From contig NZ_SHNN01000001.1 in assembly GCF_026262625.1 (NCBI RefSeq), positions 1-64,000 on the forward strand: DNA of 64,000 nt, written 5' to 3'. A program made the translations under genes and the position numbers. The stretch comes from Candidatus Litorirhabdus singularis. GTDB lineage: Bacteria; Pseudomonadota; Gammaproteobacteria; Pseudomonadales; Halieaceae. This document shows, in pieces, positions 18,955 to 30,754 of the stretch. Under the pieces are notes generated by a model. It was not told the DNA's origin. It worked only from the letters and a program-made list of their open reading frames with translations, and searched no databases. Positions within the stretch are counted from its first letter, which is position 1. Every line of letters begins with the position of its first letter.

Positions 18955-20058
18955 ATGAGAGCAGCCGTGCTTGAAAACCCTGGCCAACCGCTGAAGATTT
19001 ATGATGATGTAGACATTATCGAACCACGCACTGGCGAAGTTAGAGTCAACGTCAAATATTGCGGTTTGTGCCACTCGGATCTCAGCATCGCCAACGGCAC
19101 CATGCCCACCGGTGAAAATCCGATTATTCTTGGACATGAAGCGGCAGGTATTGTCGACAGCGTAGGGCCGGGGGTCACCAACCTGAAGCCCGGCGACCAT
19201 GTGGTACTGACACCAACACCACCCTGTGGCCAGTGCTACTACTGCCAGCGCAACCAACATAGCCTGTGCGTAAACAGTATGAACATAATGACTAATACGC
19301 TCGCCGATGGCACTACCGGCCTGTCACGCAATGGCGCAACGCTAATGCGCGGCCTGGGCGTGGGAGCCTTGGCTGAGTATGTTATTACCCCGGCCACGGG
19401 CGCCATCAAAGTCGACAACGACGTGCCACTGGAGACTGTCTGCGTGATTGGCTGCGCCCTCCAGACCGGCGTCGGTGCAGTGCTCAATACCGCTGAAGTT
19501 GAAGCCGGGGCCACTGTGTTGGTGATGGGCGCTGGCGGCATAGGCATCTCTACCATACAAGGTGCGGTACTCGCCGGTGCTGCCATGATCGTGGTGTCAG
19601 ACCCGGTTGCTGAGCGCCGCGCCGCTGCGCTGGAGTTCGGTGCTACACATGCGTTCGACCCAATCAGCGAGGACTTGGTAGCCCGCTGTTTTGAGCTAAC
19701 CGGCGGCATAGGCATGGACTATGCGTTTGAAACCGCAGGAGTCGCAGCCCTGATTGAGCAGGGCATCAACGCTACACGTATGGGTGGCAAAATAGTCTGC
19801 GTAGGCGCGCCTCCGGTTGAAGATCCTATCAGTATTCCCAGTGCCGTCATCTTCGCTATCTCAGAGAAAAAACTCTGTGGTTGCCTGCTCGGCAGCAGCA
19901 ATAGCCTGCACGAAATTCCCCGCCTGATCAGGCTGTGGAAAGCCGGCAAGCTCAATCTTGAAGATATGATCACTGCTCGGCGTCCGCTTTCGGAAGTCAA
20001 CGAAGGCCTTGCCGATCTGGCGGCCGGCAAGGGTATTCGCACCGTTCTCGAAATCTAA
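18955..20058 (+). CDS. Zinc-dependent alcohol dehydrogenase (MDR superfamily)
   Basis: A 367-residue medium-chain dehydrogenase. Catalytic zinc ligands are in CGLCHSDL (Cys near 37) and GHEAAG. The structural-zinc cysteines appear as CGQCYYCQRNQHSLC, and the NAD(P) fold as VLVMGAGGIGIS. GAGG lies 6-7 nt upstream of the ATG. It lies 92 bp after the WS/DGAT gene on the same strand. A role interconverting alcohols and aldehydes, possibly fatty ones, would suit that neighbourhood, but the substrate is not determined. Confidence 0.92.
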   Translation: MRAAVLENPGQPLKIYDDVDIIEPRTGEVRVNVKYCGLCHSDLSIANGTMPTGENPIILGHEAAGIVDSVGPGVTNLKPGDHVVLTPTPPCGQCYYCQRNQHSLCVNSMNIMTNTLADGTTGLSRNGATLMRGLGVGALAEYVITPATGAIKVDNDVPLETVCVIGCALQTGVGAVLNTAEVEAGATVLVMGAGGIGISTIQGAVLAGAAMIVVSDPVAERRAAALEFGATHAFDPISEDLVARCFELTGGIGMDYAFETAGVAALIEQGINATRMGGKIVCVGAPPVEDPISIPSAVIFAISEKKLCGCLLGSSNSLHEIPRLIRLWKAGKLNLEDMITARRPLSEVNEGLADLAAGKGIRTVLEI

Positions 20059-20062
20059 CAGG

Positions 20063-20093
20063 CGCCGCTTACAGGCGAAAGGCCTGTACGGCG
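20063..20093 (+). terminator. Hairpin downstream of the alcohol dehydrogenase; rest of the 317-bp gap empty
   Basis: CGCCG and ACAGGC pair with GCCTGT and CGGCG around a GAAAG loop, starting 5 bp after the dehydrogenase stop. No U-tract follows. The remaining gap to 20375 is AT-richer and should hold the promoter of the RND operon, but I could not place boxes with confidence. Confidence 0.5.
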
Positions 20094-20375
20094 GCTCTGG
20101 CCGCCGCAGCTCTTACAAGAATGAGTATTTTTATGGATTTTGAGCTCACTTAGAGACGCAAAGTCCGACAATCGCGACACATTGAAGCGATTATCCGCGC
20201 CCACACCGCTCCGGCTGCCCTTCCCCAAGGTCGGACGCATGTCACGTATTACGCAAATTTAATCAAAAAATGGTCAATAGCCGCAAAATTATCAACAGCT
20301 TGCAGTCTATGCAGCTCGTCATCGCTGTATAATCTCTGGCCGTTCCACCATCAGTTTCAGACGAAAGGTATTAGC

Positions 20376-21686
20376 GTGGCTTCCAGCGCCGTGAGAAAAT
20401 TTCTGCCAGTGCTCCTCCTGCTTGGCTCCGTAGCCGTCACCGCTGTGCTGATCGCCAATCGTCCGCAAACCGTTATGGCACCACCACCAGAACGAGCCGC
20501 ACTGGTCGATGTGGCAGAAGTTGTACTGCAAGACCTGCGCATTGAGGTTCAGGCACAGGGTACGGTGCAGCCGCATCGCGAAACCACGCTAGTACCCGAA
20601 GTGAGTGGTAAAATTATTTACGTAGCACCCAACCTTGAAGCCGGTAACTATGTCGCCGCTGATGAAGTACTGCTGCGCATCGACGACCGCGACTATCAGG
20701 CTCATCTGCTGCGGGCGAAGGCGGCAGTAGCTTCCGCTCAAAGCAACTTGGCGCAGGAGCGCGGACGCGCCGAAGTCGCCTTTAAGGAATGGAAGAAGCT
20801 ACCCAAGAGCACCCAGCGCAGCCAACAGGCGACTGACCTTTATCTGCGCAAGCCTCAGACGGAGCAGGCCGAGGCAGAGCTGTTGTCAGCTCAAGCAGAT
20901 ATGCAAAGAGCCGCGGACGACCTCGACCGCACCGTCATTCGCGCACCCTACGACAGCCTGGTGAAAGAAAAACAGGCGGATCTGGGCCAGTACGTCAGCC
21001 CAGGGACCTCACTCGCAGCCGTCTTCTCCGTGGATTACGCAGAGGTGCGTCTGGCTATCCCGCAAAGCAAATTGAACTACCTCGAGCTCCCCGGGGTCAC
21101 TGGCTACGATGTAGCCAGCGCACCAGTCGTAGATCTGTATACCGACGTAGCTGGAGAAGTGAGTCACTGGCCGGCACGCCTACAGAGAACCGAGGGGGTA
21201 TTTGATGAACGCTCCCGGGTCTTATTTACTGTGGCCAGGGTAGACGACCCTTACGCACTTGGCTTGGGCGACCACAAGCCCCTGCGAGTGGGAAGCTTCG
21301 TCAAAGCCAATATCCAGGGCAAGCTGATGCAGAATCTGGTGGTACTACCGCGCTTCGTCTTGCGCGCAGGTAACAACATCTGGGTTATCGACAAAGAAAT
21401 GACGCTGCGTAATCGCAAAGTGCAGACGCTGCGCACCGAGGGTCGAGACATTTATGTCAGTGAAGGTCTGCAGAATGGCGACCTTGTCTGCCTCACCACT
21501 ATCAGTGCGGCCCTACCGGGCATGAAGGTACGCATCAATGATCGCCGCAGCACGCTCCTGCGCCAGGACTCGGCCATGGAGGCCGCAGGCGCACCGGACA
21601 GCGATACCAACCAGGCTAGCGACGATAAGAACGGGGCTGACCAAACCTCCGCAGCAACCAGCAGCGACGGTAGCAAAGCCGCATGA
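20376..21686 (+). CDS. RND efflux periplasmic adaptor subunit (MFP/HlyD family)
   Basis: A 436-residue membrane-fusion protein. It has an N-terminal membrane anchor (VLLLLGSVAVTAVLIA), a biotinyl-lipoyl-like half motif (GTVQPHRETTLVPEVSGKI), an alpha-hairpin rich in Ala/Gln/Glu (about 105-190), the second lipoyl half (RAPYDSLVKEKQADLGQYVSPG), then barrel and membrane-proximal domains. The tail after residue 400 is acidic and Ser/Asp rich. The GTG start is supported by GAAAGG 7 nt upstream. It links the permease encoded next (4-bp ATGA overlap) to an outer-membrane channel that is not encoded nearby. Confidence 0.93.
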   Translation: MASSAVRKFLPVLLLLGSVAVTAVLIANRPQTVMAPPPERAALVDVAEVVLQDLRIEVQAQGTVQPHRETTLVPEVSGKIIYVAPNLEAGNYVAADEVLLRIDDRDYQAHLLRAKAAVASAQSNLAQERGRAEVAFKEWKKLPKSTQRSQQATDLYLRKPQTEQAEAELLSAQADMQRAADDLDRTVIRAPYDSLVKEKQADLGQYVSPGTSLAAVFSVDYAEVRLAIPQSKLNYLELPGVTGYDVASAPVVDLYTDVAGEVSHWPARLQRTEGVFDERSRVLFTVARVDDPYALGLGDHKPLRVGSFVKANIQGKLMQNLVVLPRFVLRAGNNIWVIDKEMTLRNRKVQTLRTEGRDIYVSEGLQNGDLVCLTTISAALPGMKVRINDRRSTLLRQDSAMEAAGAPDSDTNQASDDKNGADQTSAATSSDGSKAA

Positions 21687-24600
21687 GAAATAAGCAACGT
21701 AGCGGCATCATCGCCTGGTTTGCCACCAACCCGGTCGCGGCCAACCTGCTAATGCTGGTCATTATTGTCATAGGTCTGTACACCGGATTAACCATCAAAC
21801 GATCGATGATGCCGGAGTTCACCATCGACATGGTGCAGATCACCATGGCTTATCCTGGGGCGGCACCAGAAGAAGTCGAAAAGGGGATTGTCCTCAAGAT
21901 CGAGGAGTCCCTGTCTGATCTCGAGGGCATCGAGCGCATCCAATCTGAGGCCATGGAGTCGCTGGCTCACGTTTATGTCGAGCCGGACAACGAAGACGAT
22001 GTGATGGAGTTGATGAATAACATCAAGACTCGCATCGATGCTATTGCACATTTCCCCGAGGGCGCCGAAAAGCCCATCGTCGGGCGCATAGAAATCCCCT
22101 TTAACGCCTTGACCATCCAGATTTGGGGCGACCTTGACGAACGCAGTATGAAGGAGCTTGCCGAGGAAATACGCCTGGAGCTGATCGCCGACGAAAACAT
22201 CTCGTCGGTTGATATCTGGGGCGGCCGCGACTTTGAAATAGCGGTAGAGATTTCCGAAGAACGCCTGCGTGAGTATCATCTGACACTCGGCCAGGTGGCC
22301 AATATAATCGCGACTTCTTCCATCGACCTGCCCGGCGGCTCTGTGCGCACCGAGAATGGCGATATCATGCTGCGCACGCAGGGCCAAGCCTATGAACAGG
22401 GTGATTTTGAGACCATCGTCCTAAAGACGTTTCCCGACGGCACGCGGCTAACGCTTGGCGAAATTGCCAACATCAACGACGGCTTCACCGATACCACCGG
22501 ATTCGCTGTGTTCAATGGTAAGTATTCTATTGGCCTGCCTATTATGGCCATGGGGGAGCACGATATTCTCAAAGCAGCGACCGCAGCTCATGAGTACGTC
22601 GAGCGCAAGAATGCCCGATTGCCTGAGGGTGTCCAACTGACCATTTGGCAGGATAGCAGTTACTACCTGAACCAACGTCTTGGCATGATGATGAAAAACC
22701 TGGGCATGGGCGCCATCGTCGTATTTCTGGTGTTGGCCCTATTTCTGGATATCAAACTGGCATTCTGGGTGATGGTGGGTATTCCCATCTGCTTCCTCGG
22801 TTCCATAGCGTTGTTTGGCTCACCGTTGATCGGCGGCACCCTCAACATTATCAGCGTGTTTGGCTTTATTCTGGTGCTGGGTATCGTCGTGGATGATGCC
22901 ATCATTATAGGCGAGAGCGCGTTCAGCGAACAGGAGGCCAAAGGTCACAGTGTTGACGCGATAATCTCAGGTGTACATAAGGTCGCCACACCTGCCACCT
23001 TCGGGGTACTCACCACCATAGTCGCCTTCATGCCAACCCTGTTCATAGAAGGCGGTATCGGAAATTTCGGCGAAGCCATCGGTTGGGTCGTGATCTTCTG
23101 CCTGGCATTTTCACTGGTTGAATCAAAATGGATTCTGCCGGCACACCTGGCGCACACCAAGCCAGCCACCTCAAAGTGGCTGAAGTCGGTTAACCAGCTG
23201 CAGGCCTCCGTCAACCGCCAGCTCAAGCATTTTATCCACACCAAGTACCGCCCATTGGTGGAGAAATCCATCGACAACCGCTACATGACAGTGTCTATTT
23301 TCCTGAGTATGCTCATTCTGACGATAGGCTTGCTGGCCGGAGGCCAGGTGCGCTTTGTTATGGCTCCTGAAATGGAAGGCGAGTTCATTGATGTAGAGCT
23401 ACGCATGGCCGAGGGCACGCCGCAGTCACGTACATTGGAAGCTGTGGGACTGGTATCTGCGGCCATCATAGAAGTCGAGGCAGACTGGCAGGCAGAGACC
23501 GGCAGCACTGACAAGCTGGTACAAAACACCTTTGCGTATGGCCGTGGTCTGATCAACGCCAGCATGGTGGTAGAACTTACCAGAGCCGAAAACCGCAGCC
23601 TGGGCACCACCCAGATTATGCGACTCTGGCGTGACAAGGTTGGCGAGATAGCTGGCGCTGAGGTATTGTCCTTTTCCAGTGAAGACGGCCCCTCCTTCGG
23701 CGCCGATATTTCATTGGACCTGACACACTCCGACTGGAAGGTGCTGCAGGCCGCCTCGGAGGACCTGGAAACCAAACTCAAGACCTACGACGGCCTGTAT
23801 GATATTCAAAGTAGCGCCAGTGTGGTCGCCGACGAATTCCACATTGACATACTGCCGCAAGCAGAGGCACTGGGCATTACCCGTTACGACCTGGGGACAC
23901 AAATTCGACATGCTTTTCATGGCGCAGAAGCGCAACGTATTCAGCGCGGCACCCACGAAATAAAAGTCATGGTACGCTACCCCAGAGAGGACCGCCGCAC
24001 CACGGCGAGCCTCGACAGCATGTTCATCCGCACTCCGGAGGGTATAGCAGTCCCGTTTAATTCAGTGGCGAGCCTGGAGGTCAAACCCGGCCTAAGCCGC
24101 ACCACGCATATCGGGTTTCAACGGGCTGTGGAGGTCACCGCGGAAGCAGAGTCCGATCGGGTTGAGCCCGGCAAAATCACCAACGAAATCGTGCGGACCT
24201 TCCTGCCGGAATTGACGAAAAAGTATCCCGGCCTGGGCTTCAAAATGTCGGGGATGTCGGAAGAAGAGAACAAGATGATTCGCAGTATGAGCATTGGGTT
24301 TTCAATGGCACTGTTTGGCATCTACGCGCTGCTCGCCATACCCACCAAATCTTATCTGCAGCCACTGATTATCATGGGCGTGATTCCCTTTGGCATCATT
24401 GGCGCCGTAATCGGCCACATGATTACCGGTTACGCCGTAGGCATGATGTCGCTGCTGGGCATTATTGCGCTATCAGGAGTGGTTGTTAACGACTCTCTGA
24501 TCATGGTGGACTACGTAAATAAGGCGCGCGCACGTGGCACAGAAACTCGCAAAGCCGTGATTGAAGCCGGCAGCTTCCGTTTCCGAGCCATTCTACTGAC

Positions 24601-24850
24601 CTCGCTGACCACCTTTTTTGGATTGGTACCTATTCTGCTGGAGAAAAGTGTGCAGGCTCAGGTGATTGTGCCTATGGCGATTTCGCTGGCCTTTGGCATC
24701 GTATTCGCCACCGTCATTACCCTGCTACTGGTGCCCTGCCTGTACATGATTCTGCAAGATCTGGGGCATCTCACACGCCCTGAAAGACGCGCTCGCCCCC
24801 GCATCAAAGACTCGGGGCTACAGCTGTTTCCGCCATCCGCTCAAAAGTAG
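21683..24850 (+). CDS. RND efflux transporter permease (AcrB-like)
   Basis: A 1,055-residue inner-membrane proton-driven pump with the usual duplicated layout: TM1, a large periplasmic loop, TMs 2-6, then the same again. Landmarks are FATNPVAANLLMLV at TM1, GIVVDDAIIIGESA in TM4 (the two Asp residues of the proton relay) and GVVVNDSLIMVDYVNKA in the second half. It is coupled to the adaptor gene by ATGA. The adaptor and permease divergence from AcrAB prevents naming a substrate. Its last 10 bp overlap tail-to-tail with the dgkA-like gene on the other strand. Confidence 0.94.
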   Translation: MRNKQRSGIIAWFATNPVAANLLMLVIIVIGLYTGLTIKRSMMPEFTIDMVQITMAYPGAAPEEVEKGIVLKIEESLSDLEGIERIQSEAMESLAHVYVEPDNEDDVMELMNNIKTRIDAIAHFPEGAEKPIVGRIEIPFNALTIQIWGDLDERSMKELAEEIRLELIADENISSVDIWGGRDFEIAVEISEERLREYHLTLGQVANIIATSSIDLPGGSVRTENGDIMLRTQGQAYEQGDFETIVLKTFPDGTRLTLGEIANINDGFTDTTGFAVFNGKYSIGLPIMAMGEHDILKAATAAHEYVERKNARLPEGVQLTIWQDSSYYLNQRLGMMMKNLGMGAIVVFLVLALFLDIKLAFWVMVGIPICFLGSIALFGSPLIGGTLNIISVFGFILVLGIVVDDAIIIGESAFSEQEAKGHSVDAIISGVHKVATPATFGVLTTIVAFMPTLFIEGGIGNFGEAIGWVVIFCLAFSLVESKWILPAHLAHTKPATSKWLKSVNQLQASVNRQLKHFIHTKYRPLVEKSIDNRYMTVSIFLSMLILTIGLLAGGQVRFVMAPEMEGEFIDVELRMAEGTPQSRTLEAVGLVSAAIIEVEADWQAETGSTDKLVQNTFAYGRGLINASMVVELTRAENRSLGTTQIMRLWRDKVGEIAGAEVLSFSSEDGPSFGADISLDLTHSDWKVLQAASEDLETKLKTYDGLYDIQSSASVVADEFHIDILPQAEALGITRYDLGTQIRHAFHGAEAQRIQRGTHEIKVMVRYPREDRRTTASLDSMFIRTPEGIAVPFNSVASLEVKPGLSRTTHIGFQRAVEVTAEAESDRVEPGKITNEIVRTFLPELTKKYPGLGFKMSGMSEEENKMIRSMSIGFSMALFGIYALLAIPTKSYLQPLIIMGVIPFGIIGAVIGHMITGYAVGMMSLLGIIALSGVVVNDSLIMVDYVNKARARGTETRKAVIEAGSFRFRAILLTSLTTFFGLVPILLEKSVQAQVIVPMAISLAFGIVFATVITLLLVPCLYMILQDLGHLTRPERRARPRIKDSGLQLFPPSAQK

Positions 24851-25203
24851 GGAATAAACACCAGCGCCGCGACCAGCACGGCAACGCCGGCGCAGATTAA
24901 AACTCCGGCTGCAGCAACATCTTTGGCCTTGCCGACAAGTGGATGCTGCTCGGGAACGGTAGCGTCAGCCAGATATTCTAGCGCGCTATTCATTGCCTCA
25001 GACAGCCATACCAGCGCCACCGTCAGCAACAGTATTACCCACTCCAGTCGCGAGACTTCAAAATTCCATCCCGCTGCCGCAACCACCAACGTCGCCGCCA
25101 CATGGATGCGCGCATTGTGTTGCTCACGCACCAATGTTGCCAAACCCTGAAACGCGTAGCCAAAACTACGCACCCGGGCCAGCAGCGAAAAGGGCTCATT
25201 CAC
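24841..25203 (-). CDS. dgkA: Diacylglycerol kinase (DgkA family)
   Basis: A 120-residue integral membrane kinase. The signature EAMNSALEYLADATVPEQ, followed by GKAKDVAAAGVL, marks the family active site (Glu/Asn and Lys-Asp region); three hydrophobic segments are visible. It phosphorylates diacylglycerol, or undecaprenol in some relatives. The GTG at 25203 (VNEPFSLL) is chosen because it gives the family length of about 120 and overlaps the upstream efpL stop by 8 bp. A longer frame to 25329 would lie entirely within efpL. The stop overlaps the RND permease end tail-to-tail. Confidence 0.9.
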   Translation of the reverse strand: MNEPFSLLARVRSFGYAFQGLATLVREQHNARIHVAATLVVAAAGWNFEVSRLEWVILLLTVALVWLSEAMNSALEYLADATVPEQHPLVGKAKDVAAAGVLICAGVAVLVAALVFIPYF

Positions 25204-25762
25204 GGGACATATACCGCCCTTCCTGAGTATTGATTCGAACCCGCTCACCAGATTCCAGATACTCAGGAACCTGCACCACCAGACCGCTGGCGAACGTCGC
25301 TGGCTTACTGCGTGCGGATGCCGAGGCACCTTTTATCGCCGGGGCGCACTCGGTAATTTCCAGAACCACTGACTGCGGCAGCTCGATGGCAATAATTTCG
25401 CCCTCTACCAACAAGCCCATAATGCCTTCCAGGCCATCAGTAATGTACTGCACCTGATCACCAAGCATATCTTCAGCCAGCGTATACTGACTGTAGTCCT
25501 CTGCATCCATGAATACGTAAAATTCGCCGTCCATATAGGAGTACTGCACCCGCCGCCGCTCCAGCGCGATATCTTCCAGCATATCCTCGCCCTTGAAAGT
25601 CTCGTCGAGCTTCTGCTTAGTCTGGGCGTGGTTAAAGCGCACCTTATACAACGTGTTAGCGCCGCGGCTACTGGGCGCCTTGATATCGATGTTATTGACG
25701 ATGTAGGGGTGCCCATTAATGGCCACCACACTGCCGCGTTTCAGATCACTTGCTTTAGGCAT
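25196..25762 (-). CDS. efpL: Elongation factor P-like protein EfpL (YeiP)
   Basis: A 188-residue three-domain EF-P paralogue. The N-terminal MPKASDLKRGSVVAINGHPY and the domain I loop (APSSRGANTLYK) match YeiP rather than EF-P. The C-terminal IKGASASARSKPAT and GLVVQVPEYL are the typical OB-fold end. It relieves ribosome stalling at particular proline-containing or related motifs. ATG 25762 is chosen; it lies 2 nt after the sppA stop, and an upstream TTG adds only six residues. It is part of the minus-strand block sppA-efpL-dgkA with overlapping or nearly abutting ends. Confidence 0.93.
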   Translation of the reverse strand: MPKASDLKRGSVVAINGHPYIVNNIDIKAPSSRGANTLYKVRFNHAQTKQKLDETFKGEDMLEDIALERRRVQYSYMDGEFYVFMDAEDYSQYTLAEDMLGDQVQYITDGLEGIMGLLVEGEIIAIELPQSVVLEITECAPAIKGASASARSKPATFASGLVVQVPEYLESGERVRINTQEGRYMSRE

Positions 25763-25764
25763 AC

Positions 25765-27604
25765 TTATAGCACCACGCAAAGGTCGCAGCGTACATACAA
25801 TGCCGCCGGATCGTTGAATTCAGCCAGACGACTCAAGCCGTCGCGCAGGGGAGCGGCAATACGTGCCAGCCCCTGCTGCCAACCAGCCGTGTCACCAAAG
25901 CCCCATACTCGGACCTGCTCACGCAGTTGCCGCAAAAAGGTCTCTTGTGGAGTTAGCGGCGTTGCGATCTGCAGGATTTCATAATCTGCCATCTGCGCCA
26001 ACCGCGCCGCCGACACGATAGCATCATCGAGACCACCGAGTTCATCTACCAGTCCGAGCTCAAGTGCGTCATAGCCACTCCAGACTCGACCTCCCGCAAC
26101 CGCATCTACATCTTCCAGACTCATGCTGCGACCATCTGCTACTAAATTGATAAATCGCGAATAGAGATTATCGACATTCGCCTGCACGCCCTGCGCCAAC
26201 TGTGGATTCAAGGGTCGGTCTATACGGAAGGCTCCTGCCAACTCCGTGGTGCCGACCCCATCGACATAAACCCCCAGGCGATTAAATAGCTTCTCAGCTG
26301 TTGGGAAAGCAGCAAAGACCCCAATAGAACCAGTGATAGTAGTCGCTGTTGCCCAGACCTCGTCAGCGGGCATGGCTATCCAGTAGCCACCAGAGGCGGC
26401 TACGCTGCCCATTGAAACCACCAGCGGCTTGTCCGACGCCTCCACCTCCAACAGTTTCTGACGGATCACTTCAGAGGCAAAAACGCTGCCACCCCCACTG
26501 TCGACCCGAAGCACAATTGCCTTGACAGAATCTTTCTTCAGCGCCTGATCAATCAAAGCCGACAACGACTCACCGCCAATAGAGCCGGCGGGCTGCTCAC
26601 CGTTCTGGATAGCACCGCTGGCAGTTATAACTCCCACACTATCACCACTGAAACCGGGCGGAATGATGGGCCGTTTCTGCGCCAGATAACGCCCAAAACC
26701 TACCCCTTGATAATACCCCTCATCATTTCGCGCGCCCACGTGCTCGGCGATAATCGAGTCCGACTCGTCCCAGTTGACCAATTCATCAACCAAACCCTGT
26801 GCAAGAGCCAGCTGCGCCGGATCGCCGCCGGCGCCCGCAAGCGCCGAGGCGTAATTATCGATGCCATTTTGCAGAGCACCGGGCTCCAGCCCACGGCGTT
26901 CCTCTACTGTCTTGGTATAGGTCTCCCACAAGCGTTCCAGCCAACGTCGCGACAACTCTTTTTCATGTGCCGACATATCGTTGCGGGTAAAAGGCTCGAC
27001 AAAGGACTTGTAGTCGCCGGCCCGAAATACGTGCATCGACAGCGACATCTTTTCCAGCAAATCTTTGAAGTACATTTGATAATTGCTAAAGCCCTGTAAA
27101 TCGATACCGCCAAAGGGATGCAGCAGTACGGTATCAGCCTGCGATGCCAGCAGGTATTGGCCCTGTGAGTAATAGTCGCCACGGGCAATCACGGGTTTGC
27201 CGCTGCTGCGGAAATATTCGATGGCGGTAAGAATTTCACTGCTCTTGGAGATACCCACTGACAGCAGCTGATCCAGCTCCAGCACTAATGCTGTGATAGC
27301 TGGATCCTCTTTGGCGTAAACAATGGCATCCACTACATCACGCAGTAGCACCTCTTGTTCAGCTGGCAAAGGCTCAGCAAAAAGTAGTGTGAAAGGATCA
27401 GTGTAGGCCCGCTCCTCAACGATACTGCCGACGGGATTCACCACCAAGGCGGCGGTTTCGGGCAGTGCTTCAGGCGCGCTATCGCGAAAAGCCATAACAA
27501 TAACGACCAGCAACAACAAGAATATCAAGTTCGCCAATATCTGCCGCAAGCGAGTCAGCAGACTCCAGATCACCAGCAACAAACGTTTTATCAAACCTGG
27601 TTTT

Positions 27605-27612
<8 letters not shown>
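25765..27612 (-). CDS. sppA: Signal peptide peptidase SppA, 67-kDa type
   Basis: A 615-residue membrane-anchored serine/lysine protease. An N-terminal TM (ILANLIFLLLLVVIVMAF) is followed by two homologous S49 halves. The Lys general base is in AGDYKSFVEPF (around residue 200), corresponding to the E. coli YKSAVEPF site. The nucleophile Ser is in GSVAASGGYWIAM in the C-terminal half. It degrades cleaved signal peptides in the inner membrane. The ATG overlaps the upstream DUF2069 gene by 8 bp, and efpL follows 2 nt after the stop. Confidence 0.95.
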
Positions 27613-28922
<1,310 letters not shown>

Positions 28923-29019
28923 TGGCCGACTCCTGAGTAATCGGGTAACTTGGCAAGCGCCCGATTATAGCAGAGCTGGCCCTGCACTCAGTATCACAAA
29001 CATGCCATAATCAGGGACT

Positions 29020-30240
29020 ATGCCGATTAATCCCACACAATTTCTACCGTTTCTGAAGTACGTCTACGAACGCTTTTTTGACGACCAGTGCATGCGCTCT
29101 GCAGCCGCTCTCACTTACATGAGCCTTTTCGCGCTGGTTCCACTGATGACTGTCATGTATGCCATGGTGTCAGCGATACCGACTTTTCAGGGGGTAGGCG
29201 AGCAAGTCCAGGCCTTCATGTTTGACAATCTGGTGCCCAGCGCCGGCGCAGAAATAGAGAACTACCTGAGTGACTTCTCACGCCAGACCCGAAATTTGAC
29301 GGGTGTCGGCATCGGTTTCCTTATCGTTACGGCAGTATTGATGCTGCGCAATATAGAAAGCGCCTTCAATATAATCTGGCGCAGCCGCGCGAATCGAAGC
29401 ACGATTGCCAGCTTTTTACTGTATTGGGCAGTGCTAAGCCTGGGCCCGGTATTTATCGGCCTGGCGCTGGGTATCAGCACGTATCTGACCTCCGCTGCCG
29501 TGCTGTTTGAGGACTTTGATCTAATAGGCATCACCGCGGCACTGCTCAAGCTGGCGCCGGTATTGCTCACAGGCGCGGCATTTACATTGATCTATGCGGC
29601 AGTGCCCAATACTCCGGTACCCATTAAGCATGCTCTCATTGGCGGCCTTTTAACGGCAATCGTATTCAATGTGGCCCGCAGCCTGTTTACCAAACTGGTG
29701 GTTGGCTCTAGTTATACCGTGATTTATGGCGCCTTTGCGGCCTTTCCACTGTTCCTGTTGTGGATCTACGTATCCTGGAATATTGTCCTTGGCGGAGGCA
29801 TTATCGTGCACTCTCTGAGTTCATTTCAGAGCGAACAATCCAGCCGCAAGCCGCTACTACTCAAGGCATTGTCAGTGTTACACCTGTTCTGGCAACGACA
29901 ACAGGCGGGTGTCAGCATTAGCGAGATATCCCTACTCAAGCTGGCCAGCCCTGATACACGGGGATTGGACAGTGACACCTGGGCCGTACTGCGCGATATT
30001 TTCCTGTCCAGAAATCTTATCTGTATCGACGAGAAGGGTAAGTTCCTGCTCAGCAGAGACCTGCATGAGGTACCACTGTGGCAGCTCAAGGAATGGGTAA
30101 ATACCGAACTGCCGCTGGAAGGGCTCACCGCCGAGGAAGACAGCGGCTGGCAGAGCCAAGCCATGTCACTGCTGCAGGGGCAGCGCAAGCACCAGCGCGA
30201 ACTCATGCAAACCAACCTTGCAGATTTATTTACTCAATGA
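29020..30240 (+). CDS. YihY/BrkB-family inner-membrane protein
   Basis: A 406-residue protein. Six membrane segments in the first 270 residues carry YihY landmarks: RSAAALTYMSLFALVPL near residues 25-42, and later SSYTVIYGAFAAFPLFLLWIYVSW. The C-terminal 130 residues are soluble and look like a winged-helix-type region. The family was once annotated as RNase BN, a call later withdrawn; its function is not established. The stop overlaps the next gene (ATGA). Confidence 0.92.
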   Translation: MPINPTQFLPFLKYVYERFFDDQCMRSAAALTYMSLFALVPLMTVMYAMVSAIPTFQGVGEQVQAFMFDNLVPSAGAEIENYLSDFSRQTRNLTGVGIGFLIVTAVLMLRNIESAFNIIWRSRANRSTIASFLLYWAVLSLGPVFIGLALGISTYLTSAAVLFEDFDLIGITAALLKLAPVLLTGAAFTLIYAAVPNTPVPIKHALIGGLLTAIVFNVARSLFTKLVVGSSYTVIYGAFAAFPLFLLWIYVSWNIVLGGGIIVHSLSSFQSEQSSRKPLLLKALSVLHLFWQRQQAGVSISEISLLKLASPDTRGLDSDTWAVLRDIFLSRNLICIDEKGKFLLSRDLHEVPLWQLKEWVNTELPLEGLTAEEDSGWQSQAMSLLQGQRKHQRELMQTNLADLFTQ

Positions 30241-30656
30241 AACTCGGACTTACTATCATCCTGACGGCACTGTTGGTCAGCTGCAGCCCGCCACCTCCCG
30301 CTGGCACTGGCCAACTGCTGGAAAATGGCCGCTGGAAGCTGATCAACTACTGGGCCACCTGGTGCAACCCCTGTCGTGAGGAAATGCCGGAGCTGAACGC
30401 CTTCGTGCATGAGCAGCGCGGACAGCTGGATGGCTACGCAGTGAACTTCGATGGTGTTACTGGTACCGAACTCGTGGTTCAGGCTACTGACCTGAACATA
30501 GAATTCACATTGCTGGAGGACGACCCTGCCGCCGAGTTGGGTTATGCTCGCCCAAGCGTTTTACCGACCACTTTATTGATCGACCCCGCAGGCGAGATCA
30601 GGGCCCGATTACTCGGCCCACAGACCGCTGCAAGCCTGCTTGAGGCCATGAAATAG
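30237..30656 (+). CDS. TlpA/thioredoxin-like lipoprotein
   Basis: A 139-residue protein. The lipoprotein signal [16 protein letters not shown] has its lipobox Cys at 16, so it is membrane-anchored in the envelope. The redox motif WCNPC (Cys43-Cys46) sits in [16 protein letters not shown], as in TlpA/ResA reductases. The start at 30237 is preferred because it overlaps the yihY stop in ATGA and begins the lipoprotein signal; the longer frame has no signal. It probably reduces or transfers disulphides for an envelope client that is not evident here. Confidence 0.9.
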   Translation: MKLGLTIILTALLVSCSPPPPAGTGQLLENGRWKLINYWATWCNPCREEMPELNAFVHEQRGQLDGYAVNFDGVTGTELVVQATDLNIEFTLLEDDPAAELGYARPSVLPTTLLIDPAGEIRARLLGPQTAASLLEAMK

Positions 30657-30754
30657 GGCACTGCTGCTATGCTCACACTGCACCACTCCTGCCTCTGCTA
30701 TCAAAAAGTACCGCGGAAACAAGCGGGCATCAGAATTCGAATCAGGACCGCACT